Shown piece after piece: positions 30,658-39,837 of a stretch of DNA of 40,630 nucleotides. This DNA comes from Methanothrix sp. (GTDB lineage: Archaea; Halobacteriota; Methanosarcinia; Methanotrichales; Methanotrichaceae): the NCBI GenBank assembly GCA_028688175.1, contig JAQTYS010000003.1, positions 1 to 40,630 of the forward strand. Reading direction: 5' to 3'. A program made the translations under genes and the position numbers. Position 1 is the first letter of the stretch. Each line of letters opens with the position of its first letter. The notes beneath the pieces were generated by a model. It saw only the letters and a list, made by a program, of their open reading frames with translations, was not told the DNA's origin and did no database searches.

Positions 30658-31609
30658 TCCCTTTGACGCGAGCTAACTCCGCTCGCAGCTCACCCATCTT
30701 TGCCGTTCTTTCTGCAAAGGCATTATGCTGGTGAATGCTCTCCTCATTAATCTGCTTTAAGGTCACTGCGGCGTCGTCAGGAAGATCGGAAAATGCATCG
30801 ACCAATTTCTGGGCCATGGTTCGTACGCAATCCTCCACAAACTTCGGGTTGCTGTGTGCCCTCTTCACCACCACCGCCTCGTCCGGACGCTTGAGCAGCC
30901 CAAAGACTCTAGAACTCATGGACTCTTCAATGATTTTGATGATCCGATCGATGGAAACGCAGCGCCGGTCATGAACTTCAACTGATATGCTCCCCCGTCC
31001 CCGCTGATTGTGCGTGGCCACGGGCAACCGCTGTGCGAGCTCTGCTGCCGCCTGCGCAGAAAGACCTGCACTGGCCAGCTCCTGGCGAACCTGCTCTTTC
31101 ATGATCTCCTGAGCGCAGGGACAGGCAGTCATGCCCAGAACTTCAGCTCCTACCGTCTTTCGCACGTATCCAGTGGGCCCGGCCCTGGCTACCGCCTCGG
31201 CAAAGATGTCCACTACTTCCTGGCAGTTGACCTTTGTCACCGGTGTCTGTCTGCGCACAATGTACTCGCTTTTCATCTTTACTTCCGCCCGGGAAGCGTA
31301 CTCATGCCGGGACAAAAGTCTCGTGGCAATCTCTCCACAAAGCTCCTCGATCTCGTAGACTGGGCAGTTTATGGCCTCTTCTAAAACTTCGTCGATCACC
31401 TCAAAGTTACGGGAGAGATTGGCACCTTTGCGGTCAGACGGAAGGTCGACAAAGACCTCAAAATTGGAGATGAGAACTACGGGCCTCTCATCGTTCCCAC
31501 GTTCAACTTTCACCAGCTTTTTAACGCCGGTCACACCCACTCTGGTTAAATTGAAGGGATAATCAGGTTCGCAAGCTTGAATATCTGGTAGGCTGTCCAC
31601 TAAATTCAC
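30647..31609 (-). CDS. mptA: GTP cyclohydrolase MptA (FolE2 family)
   Basis: [60 protein letters not shown]. Confidence 0.94.
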   Translation of the reverse strand: MNLVDSLPDIQACEPDYPFNLTRVGVTGVKKLVKVERGNDERPVVLISNFEVFVDLPSDRKGANLSRNFEVIDEVLEEAINCPVYEIEELCGEIATRLLSRHEYASRAEVKMKSEYIVRRQTPVTKVNCQEVVDIFAEAVARAGPTGYVRKTVGAEVLGMTACPCAQEIMKEQVRQELASAGLSAQAAAELAQRLPVATHNQRGRGSISVEVHDRRCVSIDRIIKIIEESMSSRVFGLLKRPDEAVVVKRAHSNPKFVEDCVRTMAQKLVDAFSDLPDDAAVTLKQINEESIHQHNAFAERTAKMGELRAELARVKGIDE

Positions 31610-31620
31610 CTTGGGCTCGA

Positions 31621-31836
31621 TTACTCATCCTCATCTTCGAGCGACTCGTCCTCTATTTCATCTATGCGAGAGATGAGTCGATCTACTTCCAGCATCATCT
31701 CCTCCAGGGTATCGTTGATCTGCTGGTGGCGCTCATCCGAGAGTCGGAAAGACCTTTCCATTTCCGCCAATAACTTCTCATCGCTCATATCGAGCATCCT
31801 GCATATCATTTTCTCGACATCATTGGAGGCGGGCAT
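31621..31836 (-). CDS. small acidic coiled-coil protein
   Basis: 71 aa, highly charged; 11 nt upstream of the mptA start on the same strand. Confidence 0.55.
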   Translation of the reverse strand: MPASNDVEKMICRMLDMSDEKLLAEMERSFRLSDERHQQINDTLEEMMLEVDRLISRIDEIEDESLEDEDE

Positions 31837-31930
31837 GAAAGTTCATCTGGGCGCGGTGATATTTGAGACTTTGCTCAGCGGTCAGATATATCTATGCGAA
31901 GGTCTACCTTAAACGAAAGGAGTTCTACAG

Positions 31931-32578
31931 ATGATCAAGCGTTGCCCTCAACACGGTTTTTTCAGGGAAGAGCATTGCGAGTGCGGCTCTGCCGGTCAGC
32001 TTCTTTTGGATGAGACCAAGACGGAGCAGCTGGGTCGGCTGGTCGCCGGGGGCCTGCGGCATTTTCCTGGTGACCTGGGCCTGGCTATGGACTCCCGCGG
32101 TTGGGTTGATCTCGACAAGCTTGGCCAGGTGGTGACGAGCAGGCATCGCTGGGCCAGCAAAGAATTGGTGATTGCGCTGGTAAAGTCTGATTCCAAGCAG
32201 AGATACGAGATTGTAGATAATAAAGTCAGAGCCAGATATGGCCATTCTGTTGATGTGGAGCTTGATCATCCGGAAAATAAGCTGCCTAAACTCTATTACG
32301 GAGCAAGCGAAGAGGAAGCGGACAGGATCCTGGAGATAGGCATCAAGTCTGCATCGCAAAGGTACGTCCATCTGTCTACCACTCCAGAGAAAGCCTGGCA
32401 CGTAGCGACATTTCGTACCGGCAACCCCAGAGTGATTCAGGCTGATGCTGCCGCAGCGCAAGAGGCCGGTGTAAAGATGATGACTGTGAACGATGATATC
32501 GTCATCTCGGAGACTATTCCGTCCCAGTTCCTTTCCATCCTTGCCGCGAAGGACATTGTCAAACAAGCAAAGCCATAA
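31931..32578 (+). CDS. kptA: probable RNA 2'-phosphotransferase (Tpt1/KptA)
   Basis: LGRLVAGGLRHFPGDLGLAMDSRGWVDLDKL; RYEIVDNKVRARYGHSVDV; LYYGASEEEADRILEIGIKSASQRYVHLS; zinc-binding N-terminus CPQHG...CECG. Confidence 0.92.
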   Translation: MIKRCPQHGFFREEHCECGSAGQLLLDETKTEQLGRLVAGGLRHFPGDLGLAMDSRGWVDLDKLGQVVTSRHRWASKELVIALVKSDSKQRYEIVDNKVRARYGHSVDVELDHPENKLPKLYYGASEEEADRILEIGIKSASQRYVHLSTTPEKAWHVATFRTGNPRVIQADAAAAQEAGVKMMTVNDDIVISETIPSQFLSILAAKDIVKQAKP

Positions 32579-32587
32579 TAAGAAAAA

Positions 32588-33199
32588 TTAACGACCGAAA
32601 CGTCTCTCCCTTCTCTGGCAATCCCGGATGGCCCGCAGAAAATCGATCTTTCTCAGATCCTTCCAGTTGACATCGGTGAAATAGAGCTCTGAATAAGCCG
32701 CCTGCCAGATCAGGAAGTCGCTCAGCCTTTTTCCACCCGCCCTGATCACCAGATCTGGCTTCTGGGAAAATCGAAGATGCGATTCTATAGTCTTTTCGTC
32801 GATCTGCTCTGGTTGCATATGCCCCATTTCCACCTCTTTGAGAATGCCTCGGAATGCTTCGGCCACCTCGCGCTTGCCTCCAAAGCCCAGTGATATTACT
32901 ACCTTGAGCGGGCCACCGGTGCCAGTTTGCTCCTCGCCCTCTGCGGTATGCAAGCTGATTTGGGCGGGCGCAGCCGCAAGCTCTAAGGTAATCTTGCGCA
33001 GGAGCAGGGGCGCATCATCGTTCACATAGAGCACCAGAGAGGTAAGACCAATGGATCGGCTCCATTCCAGCAACTGGCCAAGGTGTAGCAGACCTTCGTC
33101 CAATAGATCGCCGCTGCAAAGAACTACGGCCACACAGCTGGGCAGATTGCTCTTTGCGATCTTGGATTGTAGGAGATGTTCGTAGAGACGGTAAATCAT
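32588..33199 (-). CDS. divergent cis-prenyltransferase (UppS)-family protein
   Basis: C-terminal PDLVIRAGGKRLSDFLIWQAAYSELYFTDVNWKDLRKIDFLRAIRDCQRRERRFG aligns by eye with UppS; the N-terminal MDGNGRW motif is absent. Confidence 0.8.
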   Translation of the reverse strand: MIYRLYEHLLQSKIAKSNLPSCVAVVLCSGDLLDEGLLHLGQLLEWSRSIGLTSLVLYVNDDAPLLLRKITLELAAAPAQISLHTAEGEEQTGTGGPLKVVISLGFGGKREVAEAFRGILKEVEMGHMQPEQIDEKTIESHLRFSQKPDLVIRAGGKRLSDFLIWQAAYSELYFTDVNWKDLRKIDFLRAIRDCQRRERRFGR

Positions 33200-33250
33200 A
33201 GTTGGTCTTAATGCACTTCACCCATAGGCAAAGTATTTTTGCAATGAAAA

Positions 33251-34471
33251 TTGTCATATGGCCCTATGGAGCGGGAAGATATCGCCCGGATAGCTATCGG
33301 ATTAATGGTCCTGTTGCTGCCTTATGCCGGAGCTTTCACAGTCATAGCTCTCGCTGCCGTATTCTTCCTGGACCGTGGCTCTCGCCTGCTCTGTGCATCC
33401 CTGGCCATGCTGCTCATCATGAGGCCGGCGCTTATCCTTACTGACACCAACCTGCCGCAATACGTCATAGCCATCTCTTTTGTGGCCTCAACGTTTGCCC
33501 CTCTTGCTTTTCGCAAGTTCGATTCTCTGGCGGGCAGCATCATGTATCTGCTCATCAATGTGGGTCTCGGCTATCCCGTCGCGAGCCTGATCTCAGCAGG
33601 CAGCCTCTCATCTGAGAGGATATTGTTCCTGGTTATCTTGGGAGGGCTGTCCGGCGCTTTGCTGCATCACGTCTCCAAAGAGCGGGACTTCACCGTGCCC
33701 TTCGGCACCGCCATGGTGATGTGGCTCTTCTCTTTCGATTATCCGCTGCCAGAGCTGCAGCGCATTCTGCTCATCTGCATCTTTGCTCTGGTACTGGGCA
33801 TTGGCGCCTACTGGGCCAAAGCCGCAGACTCGGATGCCGTGCTCAGCGAGACCATAGTCTGCCTACTGGTGATTCTCTTTGCGGGCATCACCTGGTTTAT
33901 CCTGCTCTTAGCCTTCTATTTGCTGGGTGGAGGTTTTACTCGCTATGGTTATTCCCATAAACATAAGCTCGGTATAGCTCAGTCTCATGGAGGCCGGCGC
34001 GGCTACAAGAACGTCTACAGCAACAGCCTGGTGCCGCTTGTTCTGGCCATCTGCTATGGAGTTTACGGCAATGATGTCTTCATCTTCGCATTCATTGCCT
34101 CGGTGGCTACCGCCAATGGGGATACTCTGGCCAGCGAGATTGGAGAGACCAGTAGATCCAAACCCCGCATGATTACCACTCTCAAGGAGACTGAGCCGGG
34201 TGTGGATGGAGGTGTAACGCCCCTGGGCGAAGCCGCCTCTCTGGCCGGAGCCATTATCATCGGTCTATTGGCCACCGGCATGGGAATGGCGGGCGTCTCT
34301 GGCATCGCCATCGCTGCTATCGGCGGATTTTTGGGCACGAACTTCGACAGCCTTCTCGGGGCAACGCTGCAAAGCCGGGGCATCTTGAGCAACAATGGCG
34401 TGAACCTCGTTGCGACGGCCTTCGGCGCTCTCGTGGGTGGCGCCCTGTGGTATATTCTGCAAATTATTTAG
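33251..34471 (+). CDS. DUF92/TIGR00297 integral membrane protein (VTE6/TMEM19-like)
   Basis: Multispanning; GDTLASEIGETSRSKPRMITTLKETEPGVDGGVTPLGEAASLAGA and GFLGTNFDSLLGATLQ motifs. Confidence 0.88.
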   Translation: MSYGPMEREDIARIAIGLMVLLLPYAGAFTVIALAAVFFLDRGSRLLCASLAMLLIMRPALILTDTNLPQYVIAISFVASTFAPLAFRKFDSLAGSIMYLLINVGLGYPVASLISAGSLSSERILFLVILGGLSGALLHHVSKERDFTVPFGTAMVMWLFSFDYPLPELQRILLICIFALVLGIGAYWAKAADSDAVLSETIVCLLVILFAGITWFILLLAFYLLGGGFTRYGYSHKHKLGIAQSHGGRRGYKNVYSNSLVPLVLAICYGVYGNDVFIFAFIASVATANGDTLASEIGETSRSKPRMITTLKETEPGVDGGVTPLGEAASLAGAIIIGLLATGMGMAGVSGIAIAAIGGFLGTNFDSLLGATLQSRGILSNNGVNLVATAFGALVGGALWYILQII

Positions 34472-34479
34472 GTACTATT

Positions 34480-35292
34480 ATGAAGATATTCGGCATATTT
34501 GGGGACCCAATAGAGCACAGCCTGTCTCCCGCCATGCAAAATGCTGCCTTGCGGGCGCTGGGCGAAGATGCCTGCTACCATCCTTTTTGCGTCGCCCAGG
34601 AGGATCTGGAAGATGCCCTTTTGGGGGCTGCAGCCATGGGATTTTGCGGGCTGAATCTGACCATTCCACTCAAAGAAAAGGCGCTGGAATTTGATTTCTT
34701 GCAGCCTGATCCTCTGGCCCAGGCCATCGGGGCAGTGAACACGGTAGCTTTCAGATCGCAGGGCCTCGCGGGCTACAACACAGACGGCTGGGGCGCGCTT
34801 CTGGCACTGCGGGATGCGGGAGTGGAAATCAAGGGCAAGAGCGTGCTGATAATCGGCGCAGGAGGCGGCGCGCGGGCCATTGCCTACACCTTGCAGCAGG
34901 AGGGAGCGGAGATCTCCATCGCCAACCGCAGCCTAAAGAGGGCAGAGGATCTGGCGGCCTGCGTTGGTGCCGGGGGCTTTTCTCTGCACGAACTGGAGAA
35001 GCTTGTCCCTTCTGCAAATATCATAATAAACTGCACATCGGTGGGCATGCGAGCAGGCGACCCGAGACTGCTGGACGGTGGCCTTTTGCATAGCCGTCAG
35101 GCAGTCTTTGATATCGTCTACAACCGGGAGACAGAGCTTCTTCAGGATGCCCGCGCCGCCGGAGCGGTGGCAGTGGACGGAGTGATGATGCTGGTCTATC
35201 AGGGAGCCAAAGCTCTGGAGATCTGGACCGGCAAAAAAGCTCCCGTGGATGTGATGGAGAGGGCGGTTCGAGAGGCTCTGGCGGCGAGGTAG
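34480..35292 (+). CDS. aroE: shikimate dehydrogenase
   Basis: FGIFGDPIEHSLSPAMQNAA; LNLTIPLKEKA; GAVNTV; YNTDGWG; IIGAGGGARAIAYTL; the ORF opens upstream, but the ATG at 34480 fits homology. Confidence 0.95.
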   Translation: MKIFGIFGDPIEHSLSPAMQNAALRALGEDACYHPFCVAQEDLEDALLGAAAMGFCGLNLTIPLKEKALEFDFLQPDPLAQAIGAVNTVAFRSQGLAGYNTDGWGALLALRDAGVEIKGKSVLIIGAGGGARAIAYTLQQEGAEISIANRSLKRAEDLAACVGAGGFSLHELEKLVPSANIIINCTSVGMRAGDPRLLDGGLLHSRQAVFDIVYNRETELLQDARAAGAVAVDGVMMLVYQGAKALEIWTGKKAPVDVMERAVREALAAR

Positions 35293-35568
35293 GGGCTAGA
35301 AAAGGGGCGCGTTGCACATGGCTGGTATCAAGTCTGAGCAATAGAGCGGAAGCGTCCTGCAAGATCTGCGGCATCTCGCCCTTGCGCCTCTCAGGATTGC
35401 GGATGGCATTAACCAATCACTAATTATCCATAACGATAGTCTTGGCTAAATCTAAAGCTAAAAATTGCAATCCATGGGCACAATCTCATTAATAAGTGAT
35501 GTAGGCAGGGCACATTGTATCACAAGTTATTAATATTATGATAACCATGTACCCTGTGAGACCCTACA

Positions 35569-35778
35569 ATGACAGAGATGCAATTAAGCTTGATAAATTT
35601 TCCGTATCGTGAAATGCTTTCAACGATCTTTGAGGGCTACTCAAATGATTTTGAATTCACTGCAAACGGCATTTTTCGAAAAATAGTGCCACCATCATGT
35701 CCTGAATGCGGTAATCCCATGAATCATAATGGTTTTAATACCTACCAAAAGGGGCATCTTGGTGAAGCAAAATTCTGA
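35569..35778 (+). pseudogene. truncated transposase N-terminus (zinc-ribbon)
   Basis: 69 aa ending in CPECGNPMNHNGFNTYQKGHLGEAKF*; resembles the N-terminal zinc ribbon of methanogen IS transposases; the remainder is missing. Confidence 0.4.
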
Positions 35779-35816
35779 TAGATAATTATATAATAACCTT
35801 TCATGCCCATCAGAGA

Positions 35817-36032
35817 ATGGATGAGAGAGGAATTTCCACTGTATTAGATGGATGTATAATTGAAGACTATCCAGACAACAAGCCATGCCCCTCTGCCCTC
35901 ATCACTGGCATTGCTAACTGGCGATGCTGTCATGCAGTGGTTGCGCTGTGCGAAAACCACTTGCGAATAGTCACTGTCTACTGGCCGGAGGATGAAAAAT
36001 GGATAGACCACAAGACGCGAAGAAAGAATTGA
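35817..36032 (+). CDS. DUF4258-like putative toxin
   Basis: RMDERGISTVLDGCIIEDYPDNKPCPSALITG...HAVVALCENHLRIVTVYWPEDEKWIDHKTRRKN; homology appears to extend upstream of the ATG (IITFHAHQR), so the start is uncertain. Confidence 0.7.
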   Translation: MDERGISTVLDGCIIEDYPDNKPCPSALITGIANWRCCHAVVALCENHLRIVTVYWPEDEKWIDHKTRRKN

Positions 36033-36309
36033 TCCCTGATACATGCAGATGCGGTCGAGGCAAATTGCATCGTGGCTTCAAAGAATATGTCACAAAAGTC
36101 AATGGGGGGGTGTATTGGTGATTAAGAATGTCCCGGCTTTGATGTGTGACATTTGTGACGAGGCTTATCTCACACCGGAGGCGTCCAGAGAGATTGATAA
36201 GATTGCGAAGGATTTTCGTGAAGGAAAGCTTCTGGCAAAGCCCATTGCAGCCGGTGAGGTGGATCTTAAGATGAAGGAAGTGGCATGGGTTGAATTGACA
36301 TGCAAATGA
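35999..36309 (+). pseudogene. YgiT-type zinc-finger antitoxin, frameshifted at G7
   Basis: Frame from ATG 35999 gives MDRPQDAKKELIPDTCRCGRGKLHRGFKEYVTKVNGG; the -1 frame continues GGVLVIKNVPALMCDICDEAYLTPEASREIDKIAKDF. The junction is GGGGGGG at 36104-36110. Confidence 0.7.
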
Positions 36310-36774
36310 CCACCCCGTCATCTACTCCATCGCCGTCCTCTCCCCCATCACCCCCGCTCTTTAGGCGCTGCCCGCTATCCCCCGCGGCTCGCTCGTAATC
36401 GTCTGGGGCCGGGCGCCCGCACCGCGGCGCCGCATCCGGCTAGCACGGCTCGCCCGCCGCAGCCCAGGGCAGCCGACCCGCGCCTGGGTGAGGTGATCGG
36501 GGCAAAGCACAGCCCGGAGTGGCAGGTGGGCCCTGGTGGTGGATGTAACATTTCCTGCAGAAAGATAGTGCAAGCTGCTATGTAAACTGTCAATGGCCCT
36601 GGCTGGTCGCTGCCTGGTGCGAGGGTCCCGGCAGAACGCGGTAGGCCGGCAGGCTGACTCGCGGCTGTCCGGAAAAAAGCATGAAAGTCGGTTTTTGTCA
36701 AACATGCTCTGATCGTCGAAGGCCGTAGTCCTTAGCGGTAGGCGAGATCCTTTCATTTCTCCAAGGCCGAAAAA

Positions 36775-37854
36775 TTGAATACCGATCGAGTGCCAAATAT
36801 TGTTGTGAAATTTAGCCTCGTTCTCTTTGCAGTTCTGCTGGCCCTGCTCTATCTTGCTCTTCCAGCTTACGCCCACGTGCCCCTCATGGCCGGAGAAAAT
36901 GAGAACATCTCCACAGCCATGCACATATCCGATTCGGGCAAGTCCTGGGCGGTTTATGGAACTCTGGAGAAGGATCTGGTGCATTACTACAGTTTTGATC
37001 TGCAGGAGGGCGAGCGAATTTATCTCTCTCTTTTCAAGTCCGCGGATGCCAAAGAAAATGATTTTCTTCCCGCCCTGCTCCTCCTGGGTCCGGGACTGAA
37101 TGCCAGCGCTCTGTCGCCTGGTCAGCTTGCCTTGCCTATGCAAGCATCCGGCTTGAAAATTCTGGCGGCAGAAAACAAGAGCGCAGTCAATGCCGTCTAT
37201 GAGCCCTTCGGGCCCAGCAGTTTTAAAGAAATCTCGGAGATAAACCTGACTGCTCCCCAATCGGCCCGCTACTATGCGGCGGTTTATAGCAGCTCTTATA
37301 ATAATATTGATAATACCAATAACATGAGCGCAAAATCCGGTCATTACGGATTAGCCGTCGGCTATAGGGAGGAGTTCGGCTTCCTGGAGAGGGTTTCTAC
37401 GCCTTTGCAGCTCATCTCCGTTTACCTCTGGGAGGGCCAGAGCCTGGGTGTCATTCTCATCCCCTATCTGGTGGCAGAGATCCTGGCGCTACTGCTATTT
37501 TGGCGAGGCTCCCGACGCACCTCATTCTGCCTGGCCGGATCTCTGGCAGGATTTCTCTTCCTGGCCAGCAGCGCTTCAGTTATCACCCAGATGGTCTTCA
37601 ATCTCACTCGCGCTCCCTTTGGCCCGGAGGTTTATATCACCCTGGCCATCGCTGTTCTGCATGCTTTCCTGGGAGTGGTGACAATTCGTCTGGCCAGGGG
37701 TGAAGCAGGATTGCTGCAAAGGATCCTTCTGGCTGTCCTGGGAACTATTGCCCTGCTGGTCGGCTCTGGTCTGATCATGGGTCCCATTCTGGCTTTAGCT
37801 GCAAGCGTGCTGCCTTCCAGGAGCGGGAGCATCTTTGGCAGGACTTCGGCGTAA
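36775..37854 (+). CDS. secreted/membrane protein with C-terminal multi-TM region
   Basis: 359 aa; TTG start, signal peptide (LVLFAVLLALLYLALPAYAHVPL), N-terminal beta-rich ectodomain, four or more TM spans. Confidence 0.7.
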   Translation: MNTDRVPNIVVKFSLVLFAVLLALLYLALPAYAHVPLMAGENENISTAMHISDSGKSWAVYGTLEKDLVHYYSFDLQEGERIYLSLFKSADAKENDFLPALLLLGPGLNASALSPGQLALPMQASGLKILAAENKSAVNAVYEPFGPSSFKEISEINLTAPQSARYYAAVYSSSYNNIDNTNNMSAKSGHYGLAVGYREEFGFLERVSTPLQLISVYLWEGQSLGVILIPYLVAEILALLLFWRGSRRTSFCLAGSLAGFLFLASSASVITQMVFNLTRAPFGPEVYITLAIAVLHAFLGVVTIRLARGEAGLLQRILLAVLGTIALLVGSGLIMGPILALAASVLPSRSGSIFGRTSA

Positions 37855-37890
37855 TGAATGATTAAGGAACATCTCCAATTCTCATCTCTT

Positions 37891-38526
37891 TTAGTCGCTA
37901 AGAAAGTCCTCTAGAGTCGCATTCTTCCTGTTTTGCACCAGCCGCAGTCCCGCAGCCTCTTGATCTCTTCTGGGCATGTGCCTGTGAAATGCTGCCAGGT
38001 TCTTTCTCTCAGGACAGTACTGGCTGTCGTAGTAGACCTGCCAGAGGTCCTCCGCGTTGGAGTGATCCTTGCCGGCTGAATCATCGATTAATCCATCCTG
38101 GTCGCAATGCAGCGCAGCTTTCAGCGTCTCCAGAGTTGCGGCAATACCGCTCCCATGATCCCGCCAGCTCCTGCCCTCCCGGCAGAGGGAGATCCAGCTC
38201 TCCCTGCCGTTTCCCAATACTATTATCATCCCGGCATTTCTGCGGGCAAAATGGGCGCAGATGTGCTCTCCAATTTTGTGCCTGGGCTTGAAAAAGCCGT
38301 AAAGAATCGAATCGCCAAGGGAAGAGAGTCTCACAAATGCCTTCATGCGGTGCGCTTCTCCCAAAACGGCGTTAACCATCTTCTTTATGCGAACCACTTC
38401 CAGTTCGGTCGAGATCTCCACATCCTCGGGCTGTAGCTCCTTTGCCCTGGCAAGAATCCTCTCATTGCACTTTGCGTGCATAGAGAGGTAGTAGAGGAAG
38501 TTATGCGGGACCCTCAAGCCTGCCAC
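37891..38526 (-). CDS. DUF4130 / TIGR03915-like putative DNA metabolism protein
   Basis: ARAKELQPEDVEISTELEVVRIKKMVNAVLGEAHRMKAFVRL...HICAHFARRN...WQVYYDSQYCPERKNLAAFHRHMPRRDQEAAGLR; overlaps the radical SAM gene. Confidence 0.85.
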   Translation of the reverse strand: MAGLRVPHNFLYYLSMHAKCNERILARAKELQPEDVEISTELEVVRIKKMVNAVLGEAHRMKAFVRLSSLGDSILYGFFKPRHKIGEHICAHFARRNAGMIIVLGNGRESWISLCREGRSWRDHGSGIAATLETLKAALHCDQDGLIDDSAGKDHSNAEDLWQVYYDSQYCPERKNLAAFHRHMPRRDQEAAGLRLVQNRKNATLEDFLSD

Positions 38527-39743
38527 ATCTCCAATGTGGTGTCTCTCCAGCCGTTGATCTTTAGAAAGGGCGCAGCTCTCTTAATTCGTATTCCCATGGC
38601 CGCCAGCTCAGCTTTGGCCACGATCGGCCTTCTCTTCCTAAGGGCTACGATCCTCTGCGCGCTCCGGGGCCCAATGCCCGGCACTCTCAAGAGTTCCTGC
38701 AATGTGGCCGTATTCGGGTCCAGAGGTCTGTCCATGGCCTCTCTGGCAATGGCCATCTTGGGATCGGCATTGCAAAGAAAGCCATTCTCATCAAAGGCAT
38801 GGGAGATCTCGTCTGCCTGGAAGTGGTAAATTCGATAGAGCCAGTCCATCTGGTAGAGGCGGTGCTCTCTCCAGAGCGGCTGGGCGGTTTTCCTTTCAAA
38901 TGGTGTTCCACTCTGGGGAGAAAAAGCACTGTAGTAGGCCCTCTTCACCCCAATTTCCCGATACTCGTAGAGAACTCTCTGGAAGATCTCCTCATCGCTC
39001 TCCCCGCAGGCTCCAACAATAAGCTGAGTGGTCTGGCCGGCGGGCAGAATGGATTTACGGTTTCTGCTGCTACCAGAAAGAATATCGCGGATGTATCTCT
39101 GTCTTTGCAGGATATCGTTCTCATAATTCTTGGTGGCACAGATCTCATTCATATGCGAAGCAGATGCCGCCTCGAGATTGATGCTGACCCTATCCGCCAG
39201 CTTTGCCGCTTCCTGGATATGATCCCGAGATGATCCGGGCAGCACCTTGAGGTGAATGTATCCGCTAAAGGCAAATTTTTGGCGCAGCAGCCTCACCGTC
39301 TCCAACATCTTTTCTGTGGTGTGCTCCTCATCCCGGCCTGCTCCTGAGGAGAGAAAGAGCCCTTCGATATAGTTCGAGCGGTAGAGGGAAATGGTGATCC
39401 TGGCCAGCTCTTTTGGAGTATAGGAAAAGGCTCTGGATTTGTTGCTACAGACGGCAGCATTGCTACAGTAGCTGCATTGATGGGAGCAGTGGTTGGTGAA
39501 AAGCGTCTTGAAGAGGCTGACGCATCTGCCATCCTGGGTGAAGGCATGGCATATTCCTGGAAGAGGCGTCTCGCGTGGCGAGTAGGTGGATGCACAGACA
39601 TCATGGCGCGTGCCCTCTCCCAAACAGCGAAGCTTCTCAACGTCTACCTCATCGATGCCCGCCTGCAAAGCACCTTGAGCCGGCCCGGATGAGTCGAATC
39701 TGCACTCTTCCGCCAGATGGGCAATCTTCTCCAGGGTGACCAT
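38514..39743 (-). CDS. putative DNA modification/repair radical SAM protein with C-terminal HhH
   Basis: SAM motif NHCSHQCSYCSN (CxxxCxxC); GAGRDEEHTTEKM; C-terminal LLRVPGIGPRSAQRIVALRKRR. Confidence 0.88.
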   Translation of the reverse strand: MVTLEKIAHLAEECRFDSSGPAQGALQAGIDEVDVEKLRCLGEGTRHDVCASTYSPRETPLPGICHAFTQDGRCVSLFKTLFTNHCSHQCSYCSNAAVCSNKSRAFSYTPKELARITISLYRSNYIEGLFLSSGAGRDEEHTTEKMLETVRLLRQKFAFSGYIHLKVLPGSSRDHIQEAAKLADRVSINLEAASASHMNEICATKNYENDILQRQRYIRDILSGSSRNRKSILPAGQTTQLIVGACGESDEEIFQRVLYEYREIGVKRAYYSAFSPQSGTPFERKTAQPLWREHRLYQMDWLYRIYHFQADEISHAFDENGFLCNADPKMAIAREAMDRPLDPNTATLQELLRVPGIGPRSAQRIVALRKRRPIVAKAELAAMGIRIKRAAPFLKINGWRDTTLEMWQA

Positions 39744-39837
39744 TGCAATAATGTGCGAATTTATGTATTATAACCAATACGTAGGCGGGGCGAAAGTAAT
39801 CATCTCGAAATCTTTTTCAGGTTGCAGGTGCATAAGT

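Noticed and set aside
29776-30666. 296-aa plus-strand ORF
   Set aside because: Antisense shadow of the 261-aa gene in the mptA operon; no recognisable motifs.
31925-32566. 213-aa minus-strand ORF
   Set aside because: Mirror of kptA on the opposite strand.
36310-36740. RNase P RNA or SRP RNA
   Set aside because: Size and GC content fit, but I could not find the conserved RNase P core motifs or the SRP54-binding GGAAG-type loop on either strand; left as unidentified.
36361-37344. 327-aa minus-strand ORF
   Set aside because: Antisense to the convincing signal-peptide/TM protein at 36775-37854 and to a GC-rich structured segment; Arg/Pro/Ala-rich translation without motifs.
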